NCBI GenBank assembly: GCA_964016985.1
Contig: OZ024821.1
Span: forward strand, 12,946,620 to 13,010,619
Direction: 5' to 3'
From: Anodontia alba
Taxonomy: Eukaryota > Mollusca > Bivalvia > Lucinida > Lucinidae
DNA length: 64,000 bases
The notes beneath the pieces were generated by a model. The model was not told the DNA's origin. It ran no database searches and was given only the letters and a program-made list of their open reading frames with translations. Position numbers and translations under genes: made by a program. Positions within the stretch are counted from its first letter, which is position 1, and each line of letters starts with the position of its first letter. Below are positions 55,287-62,242 of this stretch, one piece after another.

Positions 55287-55378
55287 TATTATTAAAATAA
55301 AGTTTAATACTACTTACATCTTTTCAAAGCACACGTTAAATGGATGAGAAAACAAAGAAGAATTACTGGATAAACCAT
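39362..55378 (-). CDS. Type I membrane protein with CUB and LDL-receptor class A domains (NETO-like), seven coding exons, 379 residues
   Basis: Seven minus-strand exons (55378-55318, 54663-54565, 50371-50114, 45663-45523, 44458-44349, 41994-41881, 39718-39362) total 1140 nt with every junction in phase. Residues 1-~17 are a signal peptide ([17 protein letters not shown]). Residues 60-~186 are one CUB domain: Cys60-Cys93 and Cys120-Cys146 at the standard spacing, with [10 protein letters not shown] (121-130) and SDV (168-170) where calcium-binding CUBs have their Asp residues. Residues 190-222 are one LDLa module with all six Cys and the calcium cage NNCGDYSDE. Residues ~228-250 are a transmembrane helix followed by RKKQKKSK, then a ~120-residue Ser/Gln-rich tail. 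CUB-LDLa-TM is the order of NETO and LEV-10/SOL-type accessory subunits of ionotropic receptors, but those usually have two or more CUBs. Partner and function here are inference. Further untranslated exons are possible. Confidence 0.88.
40290..40395. repeat. GAATTTGCTCC inner-hairpin element in intron 6
   Basis: GGGTCTACTTTAATAGGGAA and GAATTTGCTCCCAAGGAGAG CAAATTC, then CCTTTAATAAGAGACTCCC: a short hairpin inside a longer imperfect one. Relatives at 38230, 47105 and 56345. Confidence 0.6.
40722..40763. repeat. (CT)n microsatellite
   Basis: CT dinucleotides with one interruption near the end. Confidence 0.95.
41073..41401. mobile_element. TA-flanked MITE, third copy of the CTCTCGTTATCTCGA family
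   Basis: CAGTCGACTCTCTTTATCTC to GATAACGGGTCGACTG, TA at 41071-41072 and 41402-41403. The inner hairpin GAAAAGAGGAGAAACTGCTC / GAGCAATTTCTCCTCTTTTC is strongly conserved with the 5609 copy. Confidence 0.85.
41471..41830. mobile_element. TTAA-flanked MITE carrying a five-copy 42-bp tandem repeat
   Basis: TTAA at 41467-41470 and 41831-41834, ends CCCTTTCAGCCCGGC and CTTCGGGATGAAGGGG. GT(A/G)GATCC or a variant starts at 41503, 41545, 41587, 41629 and 41671, an exact 42-bp period with alternating 84-bp variants. The plus frame [14 protein letters not shown] repeats because 42 is a multiple of 3; it is not a gene. The right third matches 34780-34856. Confidence 0.85.
41881..41994 (-). CDS. CUB-LDLa gene, exon 6: transmembrane segment
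   Basis: Acceptor TTTTCAAG, donor AAG then GTCTGC, a weak donor beyond the GT. Phase 0 on both sides. It encodes [20 protein letters not shown], then TGVVSII and the basic stop-transfer [11 protein letters not shown]. An alternative would be read-through to the next stop ([15 protein letters not shown]...), giving a shorter tail. Confidence 0.82.
42026..42074. repeat. (TG)n microsatellite
   Basis: About 24 TG units, in intron 5 of the CUB-LDLa gene. Confidence 0.97.
42132..42403. mobile_element. AAACATGCCTAT-type MITE, hairpin 42258-42316
   Basis: AAGAAAACATACCTATATAA to TTGAATAGGCGCGTTTTCG. Central hairpin shortened to GTGGGTACTCGTTAGAATAA GTACCCAC, i.e. the GCCTC/GAGGC tip is deleted. Confidence 0.8.
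43085..43525. other. Intronic stretch with unexplained open frames
   Basis: A 146-residue minus frame and a 78-residue plus frame overlap here. Neither has a domain I recognise, and the minus frame begins in an (AT)n run. I treat the stretch as intron 5 sequence. Confidence 0.35.
43692..44012. mobile_element. TA-flanked MITE, CGAACCTCAGTGGCTCGAAC family, hairpin 43843-43905
   Basis: CAATCGAACCTCAGTGGCTC to ATTGGGGTTTTACTG then TA. Hairpin TGTGCACTCATTAGAATCGC CTC / GAGGCGATTCCAATGAGTAC. Confidence 0.78.
44023..44211. mobile_element. TTAA-flanked MITE (CCCTTAAAGCC), inner hairpin
   Basis: TTAA at 44019-44022 and 44212-44215. Hairpin CTTGATATTTCATGTCAATT GTCTGC / GCAGGCGATTCATATGAAAT. It begins six bases after the previous MITE's TA. 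Confidence 0.82.
44349..44458 (-). CDS. CUB-LDLa gene, exon 5: LDL-receptor class A module
   Basis: Acceptor TTTCTTCAG, donor AAG then GTAAGA. One exon holds one complete module: [16 protein letters not shown] then [15 protein letters not shown], with six Cys and the calcium-site residues. Single-exon LDLa modules are the rule in animals. Confidence 0.95.
45039..45289. mobile_element. AAACATGCCTAT-type MITE, reverse orientation, left-truncated
   Basis: Hairpin at 45112-45185 (GTACTCGTTAGAACCGCCTC / GACGGTTCTAACGAGTAC), then GTAAACCCCAGTTTTACTG, AAGTGGGGTTTAAGGGGG and TATATAGGCATGTTTTC. Confidence 0.78.
45523..45663 (-). CDS. CUB-LDLa gene, exon 4: end of the CUB domain
   Basis: Acceptor TCTTTTCAG, donor CAG then GTGAAA. 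It encodes [20 protein letters not shown], then [11 protein letters not shown] and [13 protein letters not shown], the standard last strands of a CUB. Too short for a simple frame search (47 residues). Confidence 0.9.
45962..46146. mobile_element. TTAA-flanked MITE, CCCTTGTCCTGCTGAA ends
   Basis: TTAA at 45958-45961 and 46147-46150, ends CCCTTGTCCTGCTGAA and TTCAGCAGGACAAGG. The core is ACAGTGTAGATCCAGATCAG and imperfect complement. Same family as 60990-61193; shares its core, not its ends, with 34675 and 41471. Confidence 0.85.
46155..46260. repeat. GTTAGAA-type hairpin, decayed
   Basis: AAAACGTATGTTGTGGGTAT TCGCAAAGGTGCTTCTAATG and GGAGCCCACAACATATGTTT. The left arm has lost several bases. 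Confidence 0.6.
46807..46913. mobile_element. 107-bp palindromic MITE, copy 5 of 6
   Basis: CCCAGCTAGCATTTTACAAA to TAGAATGCTTACTGGG. T/A sub-type. In intron 3 of the CUB-LDLa gene. Confidence 0.92.
47100..47200. repeat. GAATTTGCTCC inner-hairpin element
   Basis: GGGGCTAACCTTAACGGAAA / CCTTTAAGAGTAGCCCC outside, AGAATTTGCTCCCAGAGGGA GCTCATTCTT inside. Confidence 0.55.
48247..48789. mobile_element. TTAA-flanked piggyBac-like MITE with TATCATATATGATA motifs
   Basis: TTAA at 48243-48246 and 48790-48793. Ends CCCTCTAGTGCCC and GGGCACTAGAGGG are perfect over 13 bp. The palindrome GTATCATATATGATAC or a one-sided variant occurs three times (near 48386, 48580 and 48764), the last right next to the end. 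TTAA duplication and CCC ends fit piggyBac. No coding frame. Confidence 0.88.
48930..49265. repeat. LINE-tail-like fragment with a 51-bp tandem duplication
   Basis: Shares CATTGTGGTC, AGATCGCCATTGA and GTGATGTTTCA blocks with 33185-33330. The 51-bp segment starting CTGATTAAATGTGTTATACT is present twice (49012-49062 and 49063-49113) with one mismatch. Half of the GTTAGAATCGCCTC hairpin follows at 49150. Confidence 0.55.
49500..49640. repeat. GAGTGGCAAACAGTG element with hairpin
   Basis: GACCCTGATGAGACGCCGC / GCGGCGTCTCATCTGGGTC at 49530-49570, then TACACTGTTTGTTCAGGCCT. Close relative of 3700-4060; the inner arms differ (GATGAGAC for GATCAGAC) but still pair. Confidence 0.7.
50114..50371 (-). 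CDS. CUB-LDLa gene, exon 3: first two-thirds of the CUB domain
   Basis: Acceptor CAATTTCAG, donor GAG then GTAAAT. It encodes [20 protein letters not shown] through [20 protein letters not shown]. Frames continuing past 50114 to 49998 are intron. Confidence 0.9.
50599..50998. mobile_element. TA-flanked MITE, CGAACCTCAATGGCTCGAAC family, hairpin with internal duplication
   Basis: Left CAGTAAAATTTCAATGACTC, right GAGCCATTGACGTTCGACTG then TA. The inner hairpin (50747-50850) has the TGTG(T)ACTTATTAAAATC segment twice. Confidence 0.72.
51118..51215. mobile_element. 107-bp palindromic MITE, copy 6 of 6
   Basis: CCCAATAAACAGTCTACATA to GGAATGCTAGCTTGG. T/A sub-type, most diverged at the outer ends. 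In intron 2 of the CUB-LDLa gene. Confidence 0.85.
51438..51507. repeat. (CATA)n microsatellite
   Basis: About 17 CATA units with two substitutions. Confidence 0.96.
51536..51712. mobile_element. 177-bp TA-flanked MITE, CAGTCAAACCTGTCTTAA ends
   Basis: CAGTCAAACCTGTCTTAA and TTAACACAGATTTGACTG, TA on both sides. Internal GGCCACCTGTATTAAGCAA units repeat twice on the left. No inner hairpin of the usual kind. Confidence 0.85.
51815..52600 (+). pseudogene. Badly decayed mariner transposase
   Basis: Pieces in several frames keep mariner order: [38 protein letters not shown] (start of the helix-turn-helix linker), [20 protein letters not shown], a lost catalytic centre around 52260, [19 protein letters not shown] and [20 protein letters not shown] with the second catalytic Asp. 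LPPYLP then begins the PDLAPSD region, where a MITE interrupts it at 52601. Several stops make it dead. Older than the mariner at 28169 and of a different lineage. It lies in intron 2 of the CUB-LDLa gene. Confidence 0.8.
52601..52826. mobile_element. MITE with GGGTCCAGTTGTTCAAA ends
   Basis: GGGTCCAGTTGTTCAAA and TTTGAACAACTGGGCCC; next to them AACTAACGATATCGTTAGTT and AACGAGCTCGTTAAGC are self-complementary. It splits the decayed mariner, whose PDL codons resume at 52827. Target duplication not resolved. Confidence 0.8.
52860..53025. repeat. CTGCGCA-type repeat
   Basis: CAGCCTGCGCATCTGCGCAG TCTGATCAGGG and a second half GATCAGACTTCGCGAATGCA. Confidence 0.6.
53101..53720 (+). mobile_element. 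tRNA-derived SINE with internal duplication
   Basis: A tRNA-like head (ATGGCTCAGTTGGTAGAGCA at 53107, B-box-like GGTTGTGGTTCT at 53146) is followed by a body and a tail GACGTAAAACCCGAATAAAA then AACAAACCAAAC. The ~60-bp stretch starting CTCCCATTTTCTAATCTGT occurs at 53155 and again at 53381, so 226 bp are duplicated or a second SINE body has joined. RNA polymerase III promoter boxes are degenerate. Confidence 0.6.
54027..54300. mobile_element. AAACATGCCTAT-type MITE, reverse orientation, hairpin 54127-54205
   Basis: CATTACGAAAACATGCCTAT to TATAGGTATGTTTTCATGAT. The hairpin CATAGATTGTGGGTACTCGT TAGAACCGCCTCG with its exact complement is perfect over about 38 bp per arm. In intron 2 of the CUB-LDLa gene. 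Confidence 0.88.
54565..54663 (-). CDS. CUB-LDLa gene, exon 2: N-terminal linker
   Basis: Acceptor AAATCTGCAG, donor GAG then GTAACT. It encodes [18 protein letters not shown] and then [11 protein letters not shown] nearer acceptor (TTTTTCTAG at 54642) would put the junction with exon 1 out of phase and make a stop, so the upstream one is chosen. Confidence 0.72.
55138..55293. repeat. (ATT)n runs
   Basis: Two ATT/TTA runs (55138-55165 and 55222-55293) in intron 1 of the CUB-LDLa gene, close to the exon 1 donor. Confidence 0.93.
55318..55378 (-). CDS. CUB-LDLa gene, exon 1: start codon and signal peptide
   Basis: ATG at 55378-55376 gives 20 residues of signal peptide (hydrophobic [10 protein letters not shown], cleavage probably after CA) and one leftover base. 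The donor GTAAGT is the consensus. The frame is open upstream of the ATG, but the N-terminal signal character and the position favour this start. Confidence 0.8.
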
Positions 55379-55410
55379 TCTTAAAACTAATAAATCTAAT
55401 AAGTTATTAA

Positions 55411-55610
55411 CGCTCAGCACTCTGGGTGAAATTTTCAGTAGACAACATATTGAAATATTTTTCTTATTTTCCCCAGATACAGGTTTTGACCTTTCATGCA
55501 TTTGTCTCCAAATTGCAATTGCATGAAATGTCAAAACCTATTTTCTGGGGAAAAGAAGAAAAATATAATTAATCTGTCGTCTGCTGAATTAGCCCACAGA
55601 GTGAGAAAGT
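55411..55610. mobile_element. TTAA-flanked MITE directly upstream of the CUB-LDLa start codon
   Basis: TTAA at 55407-55410 and 55611-55614, ends CGCTCAGCACTCTGGG and CCCACAGAGTGAG. The inner hairpin is CAGGTTTTGACCTTTCATGC / GCATGAAATGTCAAAACCTA. Related to 5969 and 27135. Its left edge is 32 bp from the ATG of exon 1 on the minus strand, so it lies in the 5' leader, promoter or first intron. Confidence 0.82.
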
Positions 55611-55884
55611 TTAATACCATCAAATGAATATATATTCATATATGAACAGAGCTCCAAGAATGTTTTCATAGAGTTCAACAGTAATAATGTTTTGTTTTTG
55701 TCGTTTCATTTTTAACCCTGTCATTTTACCGTATTAACTGTTTTGATAATATTCAGAAATATCCAATCCTTACCATACTTGTCCTAAGATTTCACCAAAG
55801 CATTCTGACTATATGATGACGTGTCTAAAAACTGCTAGAAGAGTGGCAAACAGCATAGACCCTAAGCATCCGATCTGTGTCTAC

Positions 55885-56163
55885 ACATCACGAAAACGTG
55901 CTATAATTTTGTCCCCCTTAAGCCCCACTTTTATATATAGTAGAACTGTGGTTTACAAGGGTACATATTAGTTTTCTTATTTTGTTAAAAAACATAGATT
56001 GTGGGTAATCGTTAGAACCGCCTCGACGAGGCGGTTCTAACGATTACCCACAATCTATGTTTTGAGAAGAAATGTGAAATATCAGAATTTTTAGCTGAAA
56101 CTTTTCCTTTTTTGTTTGTAAAATTTTCAACATATTTGAATAGGCATGTTTTCCTAATGATTG
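55885..56163. mobile_element. AAACATGCCTAT-type MITE, hairpin 55991-56067
   Basis: ATCACGAAAACGTGCTATAA to TTGAATAGGCATGTTTTCC. Perfect hairpin CATAGATTGTGGGTAATCGT TAGAACCGCCTCG: both arms carry the same G-to-A/C-to-T change (GTAATC/GATTAC for GTACTC/GAGTAC). Confidence 0.88.
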
Positions 56164-56344
56164 TTTACTCAGAAATTTCTGACCGAATATTAAGGTTATA
56201 TACGGTATTTAGCTAATTCAGCCTAGCGAGGATGTACCTGTCATAAGCTATCACACGCCGAGGCTGAAATGCACCTTTAAGGATAATGAATACTGCTTCA
56301 GGTGAGGTAACTTTGTCGCACTTGTTTTTACTCCTCTTTTGAAA

Positions 56345-56400
56345 AGTACACTCTACAAGGAAAACATTTGCTCCCGATGGGAGCAATTATGTTAGAGTGG
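56345..56400. repeat. GAATTTGCTCC-type hairpin
   Basis: CACTCTACAAGGAAAACATT TGCTCCC / GGGAGCAATTATGTTAGAGTG. Confidence 0.6.
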
Positions 56401-56799
56401 ACTGGCCTGGTGCGCTGAAAACCAAGCAGGAAGTCTCAAAAGTTGTCTCCTTTGCAAGAAAATCTATCAAATGTATCCAGTCCCCTTTAGACAAACACGG
56501 AAAGCGCAGGTTCAAACTAGTCAGTGCTCAACTAATTCGCATCGAAGTTTCTTCCTTTGCCTACACAGTATGTTGGTTGAAAATGCGTACGGTGAACAGA
56601 CTGCACGGATCCGGACCAGATTGCACAGATGTAGAGGCTTATCTGAGAATCGCTGTTTGAGTATTCCATATGGTACATTTTACCGTCCTCCGTCCCCCTT
56701 TTTCCCTTTTTTGTGGACAGTAGACGACACTTCCCCATTCTCTGATTTATACATTAATCATATCTGAGCCATGTTTGGCGAAACTTAGGAGCAGCAACT

Positions 56800-57010
56800 T
56801 CAGGTAACGTACCTTTGGACAGATGCGCCAAGCGAAGATTCAGATCAGCCAGCGCATTCGTGCACGCTGATCAGAATCTTCACTGGGCGTATTTTGGATA
56901 GCCCAGGATACAAAGTTTCTTCATGCGGACAACGAAGACTCTGATCAGACTGCGCGGATGCGCAGTCTGATCTGAGTCTTCGTCGGACGCACATCTCACG
57001 TTGCGGCTCA
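56800..57010. repeat. CTGCGCA-type repeat, two cores
   Basis: GATCAGCCAGCGCATTCGTG CACGCTGATC near 56840 and GATCAGACTGCGCGGATGCG CAGTCTGATC near 56942, the second nearly perfect. Confidence 0.65.
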
Positions 57011-57545
57011 TATGTAAGAAGCAAAGACCCGAATAACCTGATATATTGTGCAATATCAAAAGACCGTAAGCGGACAGCAAAAGTCCTAATCTGTGCGAGT
57101 GTGCAAGCCGACAAGCTTATTATGGCCTTCGCTGTCGCAAGTGCCTTGAAAACATATTTTCGTATGGTACTCATATTGCAGTTTTATTAAGCCGTTTCAT
57201 TAATAACGGATATAAAACAATGAAAAAAAAGGGTGGGTGGGGTGGGGGAACTGTATATTCCTCAGGGAACAAGGGAACCGTATTTATCTTAAGTATTTGA
57301 TTACACAACCTTGGGAATACAGTGTAGACGTCACAAAACGCGGTGTCTGATCAGGGTCTATGTATTATTTACCATTAATCCCCAACTAATCCAACAGTTT
57401 GTTTTCGGGGCTTTTCTCGTGTTTTATCCTGTTCGTTGTCTTATTGTAGCGTTTTTTTGAATCCTACTTGACATTTTGATAACCTTGATGGGGAAGAAGG
57501 AGCTGATCGTTTTGATTTACTTTGGTTTGTGTACTATCTCTTATA

Positions 57546-57902
57546 CAGTCGTACCTCAATAGCTCGAACACCGATGGCTCGTTTACCATGGCTAATTCAA
57601 ACTCGTTTTTGAATCCCTACAAAATTCCTCCGATACCGCAAGAAAACAAATGTTTCGGGAAATTTTCTTATTTTATCATGAAATTGTATGTTGTGCGTAC
57701 TCATTAGAATCGCCTCATCGAGGCGATTCTAATGAGTACACACAATATACCATTATTATATAGGTGATCGTAAAGACTTTCCTAAATTATCACCATTTGC
57801 TTCCTGACCTGGCGCCATGATTAACCCTCAGTGGCTCGAACTACCCGTTTCTCGAATAAATTTCCATGATGCCCAAGATGTTTGAGCCATTGCGGTTTTA
57901 CT
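57546..57902. mobile_element. TA-flanked MITE, CGAACCTCAATGGCTCGAAC family, hairpin 57684-57754
   Basis: CAGTCGTACCTCAATAGCTC to GAGCCATTGCGGTTTTACT. Hairpin TGTGCGTACTCATTAGAATC GCCTC / GAGGCGATTCTAATGAGTAC. Confidence 0.8.
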
Positions 57903-58008
57903 AAAGTTTGTTTGTTCTTCCTCTTGGTATCATTGGTAGGCTATGTTCTGTGATTGTAGTCTTTCCTTGACATCTTCTGTAGCATTTTGGACACATCAGC
58001 AGATACTA

Positions 58009-58350
58009 CTGACAACCCTCTTTATACCGACACTCGATACAACGACGAAATTCGTTAAAGTGACAATTTGACTGTCACGAAACCTTCGCTTAAGAGGTAA
58101 CCATTAGTCACAAATTATGCCAGAATATTGTATTTAATACTCTAAAGAAACATATGTTTTGGATATTTGTTAAAATCGCCTCAGTGAGGCCATTTTAACA
58201 AATATCCAAAAACATTTGTTGTACGAGGAAATAAGGACAAACAAGTACTTTCTTACACATCAATCTGCTCATTATTCTGTACAACAGCGAAGCCATTTTA
58301 ATGGCAACGTCTTTGGGAACAAATGCTGTCGTTGTAACGAGAGTGCACTA
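58009..58350. mobile_element. MITE with CTCGATACAACGAC ends, hairpin 58146-58216
   Basis: ACAACCCTCTTTATACCGAC and CTCGATACAACGAC on the left, GTCGTTGTAACGAGAGTGCA on the right. Hairpin TTGGATATTTGTTAAAATCG CCTC. Diverged copy of 60144-60488. Confidence 0.72.
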
Positions 58351-58632
58351 AAAAATGGACATTTAAATTTCAAAAGTATGGAAGGAATTGAGTTGTCCGA
58401 ATTTTTAGGGCAAATACGGCGACATGTGTCGTCTGTTCAGGTATGTTTGTCTTGTAAGCCCTGGTCCACGGGAACAGCCTGTGCATTTGCACATTTGGAT
58501 TGGAAACCTTCAGTATCGTCTCTAGAATAAAATTTTGGCCCACCACTGATTGCTTATGCGTAAACCCATATTATTCAAGATCGTTACAGACGTTATTCTC
58601 GATTATTATTATTATTATTATTATTATTGTAC

Positions 58633-58717
58633 AGAGAAAATAAGGCTCGATATTTTCATGTGGATCATGTGCTTAACAGACGATTCACATGAAAATACCA
58701 ATCCTTATTTTATCTGC
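58633..58717. repeat. GAATCGTCTG-type hairpin
   Basis: AATAAGGCTCGATATTTTCA TGTGGATCATGTGC / GACGATTCACATGAAAATACCAATCCTTATT. Inner part of a decayed TTAA-type MITE, preceded by a (TTA)n run at 58596-58628. Confidence 0.65.
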
Positions 58718-58809
58718 ATATTACTGCCTGCAGACGGTTCACATAAAATAGCAAACCTGATTGTCTCCGAAAACTAAAAACTAAAACAACAGAAAATCGT
58801 CTGATAATG

Positions 58810-58810
58810 T

Positions 58811-58841
<31 letters not shown>

Positions 58842-58935
58842 GTTTGTTTGTTTGTTTGTTGTTGTTTTTTTTTTTTTGTTGTTGTTGTTTTTTTTTTGTT
58901 TTTGTTTTTTGTTGTTGTTGTTGTTGTTGTTGTTT
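58810..58935. repeat. T-rich (TTTG)n/(TTG)n simple sequence
   Basis: Long T runs broken by G. Poly-Phe/Val/Cys frames are artefacts. Confidence 0.93.
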
Positions 58936-59039
58936 TGTGTGTGTTCAAGTACTGGCGTTTTACCGATTGCTACCACATGATACTTATCCATCGCATATAC
59001 ATGTATATTGTAAAAAAACATACATGTCAAGTGCTTCCC

Positions 59040-59300
59040 TGTTCAACAGATTCTGCCATATGGGCCACGTCAAGCGAAACAGTGCCTTCGGACATGCGAA
59101 AAATGCGCAGATTCAGATCATCCTGTGCACGCGCATTCAAATCATCCTGCGCATGCGCAAAGTATGATCCGGGCCTTTGCTCTCCATTCATACATTTCAG
59201 TAGTATTCAATGACTGTTAGTGGACAGGGAAGGCACTGAACAGACTGCGCGGATGCGCAGTCTGATCAGCGCCTTCGCTGTCCGCATATGTCTGAGACAC
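59040..59300. repeat. CTGCGCA-type repeat, tandem cores
   Basis: TGCGCAGATTCAGATCATCC TGTGCACGCGCA, then CATCCTGCGCATGCGCAAAG and GACTGCGCGGATGCGCAGTC TGATCAG (59243-59269). Confidence 0.62.
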
Positions 59301-59799
59301 GTTTTCGCATGGCACGGCCCGCATGTATGTCGAGAGCATCAATTGATTCTCTAGGTGGGAAATGAAGGTCGCGTGAATACTCTGTGAATGCGCAGGTTGG
59401 TCTGAGCTTTTGGTGCCCACATGAGCAATAAGGTTCCTTTTCCTGCTATCAGTCACAAACCTCCATTTCCAGGTTTATTTGTATACATCAACTTTCTGTT
59501 TCACTATTTAGCTAATAATAAAATAATTGCACTGTCCTTTTGATGTATTATCTGTCATTTACATGTCTGTGTCTTGTATTGTTACATGCATATACCCTTG
59601 ACATGTTCGACTAATCACCAGTCTTCTCAAATAAGATTGTAGACTGTTTCATCTTTTTGTTTTAAATTTATTTTTACGGTAACTTTTTAGAAATAAGTTT
59701 ATCATTACGTTGATAAACGTTAATTACGTTAATAAACCACAGCTCTAGACAAGCCAATTGTTATTAACCAAAAATATTGACATTTTTCTGATCTCTTGA

Positions 59800-59868
59800 C
59801 AAAATATATATTGTGGGCACTCGTTAAAAGCCCCCCATAGAGGTGCTTCTAATGAGTCGCCACAACAT
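59800..59868. repeat. GTTAGAA-type hairpin, diverged
   Basis: ATATTGTGGGCACTCGTTAA AAGCCCC / GGTGCTTCTAATGAGTCGCCACAACAT. Pairing imperfect; outer ends include TGATCTCTTGACAAAA and a complement GCGAAATCAG. Confidence 0.6.
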
Positions 59869-60143
59869 GTTTTATTTCGCGAAATCAGAAAAAGCTTTAC
59901 ATTGATATCCCTCCTATGTAGAGAGCTCAGTAAGTAAGCCAAGGTATTTTCACCATATAATTATTATATTGAATGTTATCCCATTGATATAATGATTATA
60001 AAGCAACTGAAACATATTTACAATAAAAAAAATGCTTCAAGAAATAAAAAAAAAAATATTGCAAAGCTGGTTCAAAATGAGAAAAAAATCTTAAGATCCG
60101 CATGATAGTATAGGCACCTGCTTACTCCAGTTTTCACTATATA

Positions 60144-60488
60144 CAGACAACCCGCTTTATATCGACTCTCGATACAACGACAAAATTCGTTATAATGACA
60201 AATGACTGTGACGAGACCTTAGCTTAAAAGTTAACAATTAGTCACAACTTATGCAAGAATATTGTATTTAATACTTTAGAGAAACATATGTTTTGGATAT
60301 TTGTTAGAATCGCCTCATTGAGGCGATTCTAACAAATATCCAAAATATTTGTTTTATGGGGAAATAAGAAAAAAACAAGACCCTTCTTACATATCCATCT
60401 TCTCATTAAGCATTCTGTAAAACACCAAATTCATTTCAATGGCAATTCCTTTGGGAACAAATGATGTCGTTGTAATGAGGGTTCACTG
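60144..60488. mobile_element. TA-flanked MITE, CAGACAACCCGCTTTATATC ends, hairpin 60284-60354
   Basis: Left CAGACAACCCGCTTTATATC then CTCGATACAACGAC; right GTCGTTGTAATGAGGGTTCA CTG; TA on both sides. Hairpin GTTTTGGATATTTGTTAGAA TCGCCTC / GAGGCGATTCTAACAAATATCC is perfect. Confidence 0.85.
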
Positions 60489-60989
60489 TAGTATAGGGTA
60501 CATGGATACACAATACATACTCTCCTTTCAACATCACACAGGAATACGTTTTTTTTGCTTGGCGTTTTATTTTAAATGAAAATATTCTGTTCTAATTGAC
60601 CATATCTTATTAGAAACATTTGTCTTTTCTGTTCCTGTGTTCTGTTCTCAAATATTTGCCCTTAATTTACTGCCAAAAAATTGGTCAGACTATGAAAATT
60701 CTATAGTAAAGTTTGTTTTTTTTTTGTTTTTTTTTGTTGTTGTTGCTTTTTTGTCTAAGAAAAGAGTTTTTATTTTTCTTTGCTGAATTTGAATTATTGA
60801 TGTTTCACAACAATATTGTGAAATTTTCAGAAAAATTGAATAAGCGGAACTTGTTGAAAATCTGCCTCAAAGTTACCTAATCTACAGATTTCTGCATAAT
60901 TTGCATTATTTTGACTATGGGAAAAGTGAAAATATTTGACTTTTTTTTTTAAACCAATCATCAGAATATATCTTTTTACATAAACTTAA

Positions 60990-61193
60990 CTCTTATCCTG
61001 CTGAATAATTGAATTAGCCACACCCATTTCTGACTATCAGACAATCAGAGTACATCATATAATGTTTTCATTCAAATTCACAAACTGAATGACAAACAGT
61101 GTAGTTCCTGATCAGATGGCTTCTTCAGAAGCAATCTGATCTGGATCTACACTGTTTGCGAAGGTTGGGGTGTCGTGAACAGCAAGATAAGGG
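60990..61193. mobile_element. TTAA-flanked MITE, CTCTTATCCTGCTGAA ends
   Basis: TTAA at 60986-60989 and 61194-61197. Core CCTGATCAGATGGCTTCTTC and AGAAGCAATCTGATCTGGAT, then CTACACTGTTTGCGAAGG. Same family as 45962. Confidence 0.82.
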
Positions 61194-61429
61194 TTAAGAC
61201 CAAAGGAAAACGTCAGCCAAAGGATTGTTGCCTTGCTAAGGGGCTGGGCATGCGAACGGAAAGATTGATTCAAAGAGTGATGCAAAGAGTTTTTTCCTCG
61301 TGATGCCGCTAAAATTGTTCCATATCAATTTAGACGGTCAGATAATATGACAATTTCTCCGCTACATAACTTCAGTATAATGGAATCACGAAATGACAGA
61401 ATGACGGAGCGATAGACAATATTACGCTG

Positions 61430-61650
61430 AAATTTTGTTCGGAAAAAAAAAAAAAAACAAAAAAAAAACACATACACACATAAATGTCCTTTTCGGTACC
61501 GGACAGCCTCTTTTCGGTCCTTTCCGTGGAAGAAGTCCTTTTCGATGTTTAGTAGGATCGCGTCTCGGGTTACACTTCTTCCCCAACGCTGTAGATTTGG
61601 CGCGTGTTACTGGAGTACTCATATCCACGACCACATCATACTCAATATGA
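61430..61650. repeat. Poly-A tract and segment related to 36900-37150
   Basis: An A-rich run at 61442-61470 precedes GGTACCGGACAGCCTCTTTT and ACTTCTTCCCCAACGCTGTA. Short frames on both strands, no domain. Confidence 0.4.
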
Positions 61651-62242
61651 TTAAAAACTTTATTTCTTGAAAATAAGTTACCTATTGGTGTATTTTATTA
61701 ATTCACTCTCTATATGCTGTATATGGCTAATATATTTGATTGCAGAATATAGCGTTATCAATGTTAGCGGGGAACTATTTGTTAGACAGTTATTAGGTTG
61801 GTAGTAACTAAAAACAGAATTGTCGAAATACGGTATGTTAAATCTAGTGGTGGTCTGGCAACCGCCCCAAAAAGCAAATGAAACTACCATGAATATCATA
61901 AATATATTTTGCGGTCCCCAAGAAGTTTCTATATAGCAAGATTGTATTTTCGGTAAAATTCGTGCAACGTCGTCTTTGTTTCGCGACGCCAGTCACTGAG
62001 TCATGTACTTTCAATACATGATGGTACTTGTGTTGTTTACGGCATACACTGTACTTATTCATACAAAAAATTTATGTCACCAGTAAGTTTAAACATTGCG
62101 ATATTGTGTGGTCGGTAAAACTCATACAACATCTTCTGTGTTTCTTGTAACATTGGTTTTCTGTGCAGATGCTCCCTTGGCAGAGTTTCTGTTATCTTAG
62201 ACCAATCTGTTTTTGAGCAAGGAGCTGAAAGAAAGCATACAC

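Larger units (their letters stand above)
56164..57545. other. Upstream flank of the CUB-LDLa gene, no gene seen
   Basis: Besides the listed repeats this holds short overlapping plus frames at 56397-56767 without domain and a G-rich tract near 57230. No TATA-linked promoter could be assigned. Confidence 0.4.

Noticed and set aside
58216..58530. 104-residue plus frame with several Cys
   Set aside because: Its first half is the right part of a MITE, and Cys spacing fits no zinc-binding pattern.
58823..59213. Phe/Val/Cys-rich frames that look like membrane segments
   Set aside because: They are translations of a T-rich simple repeat.
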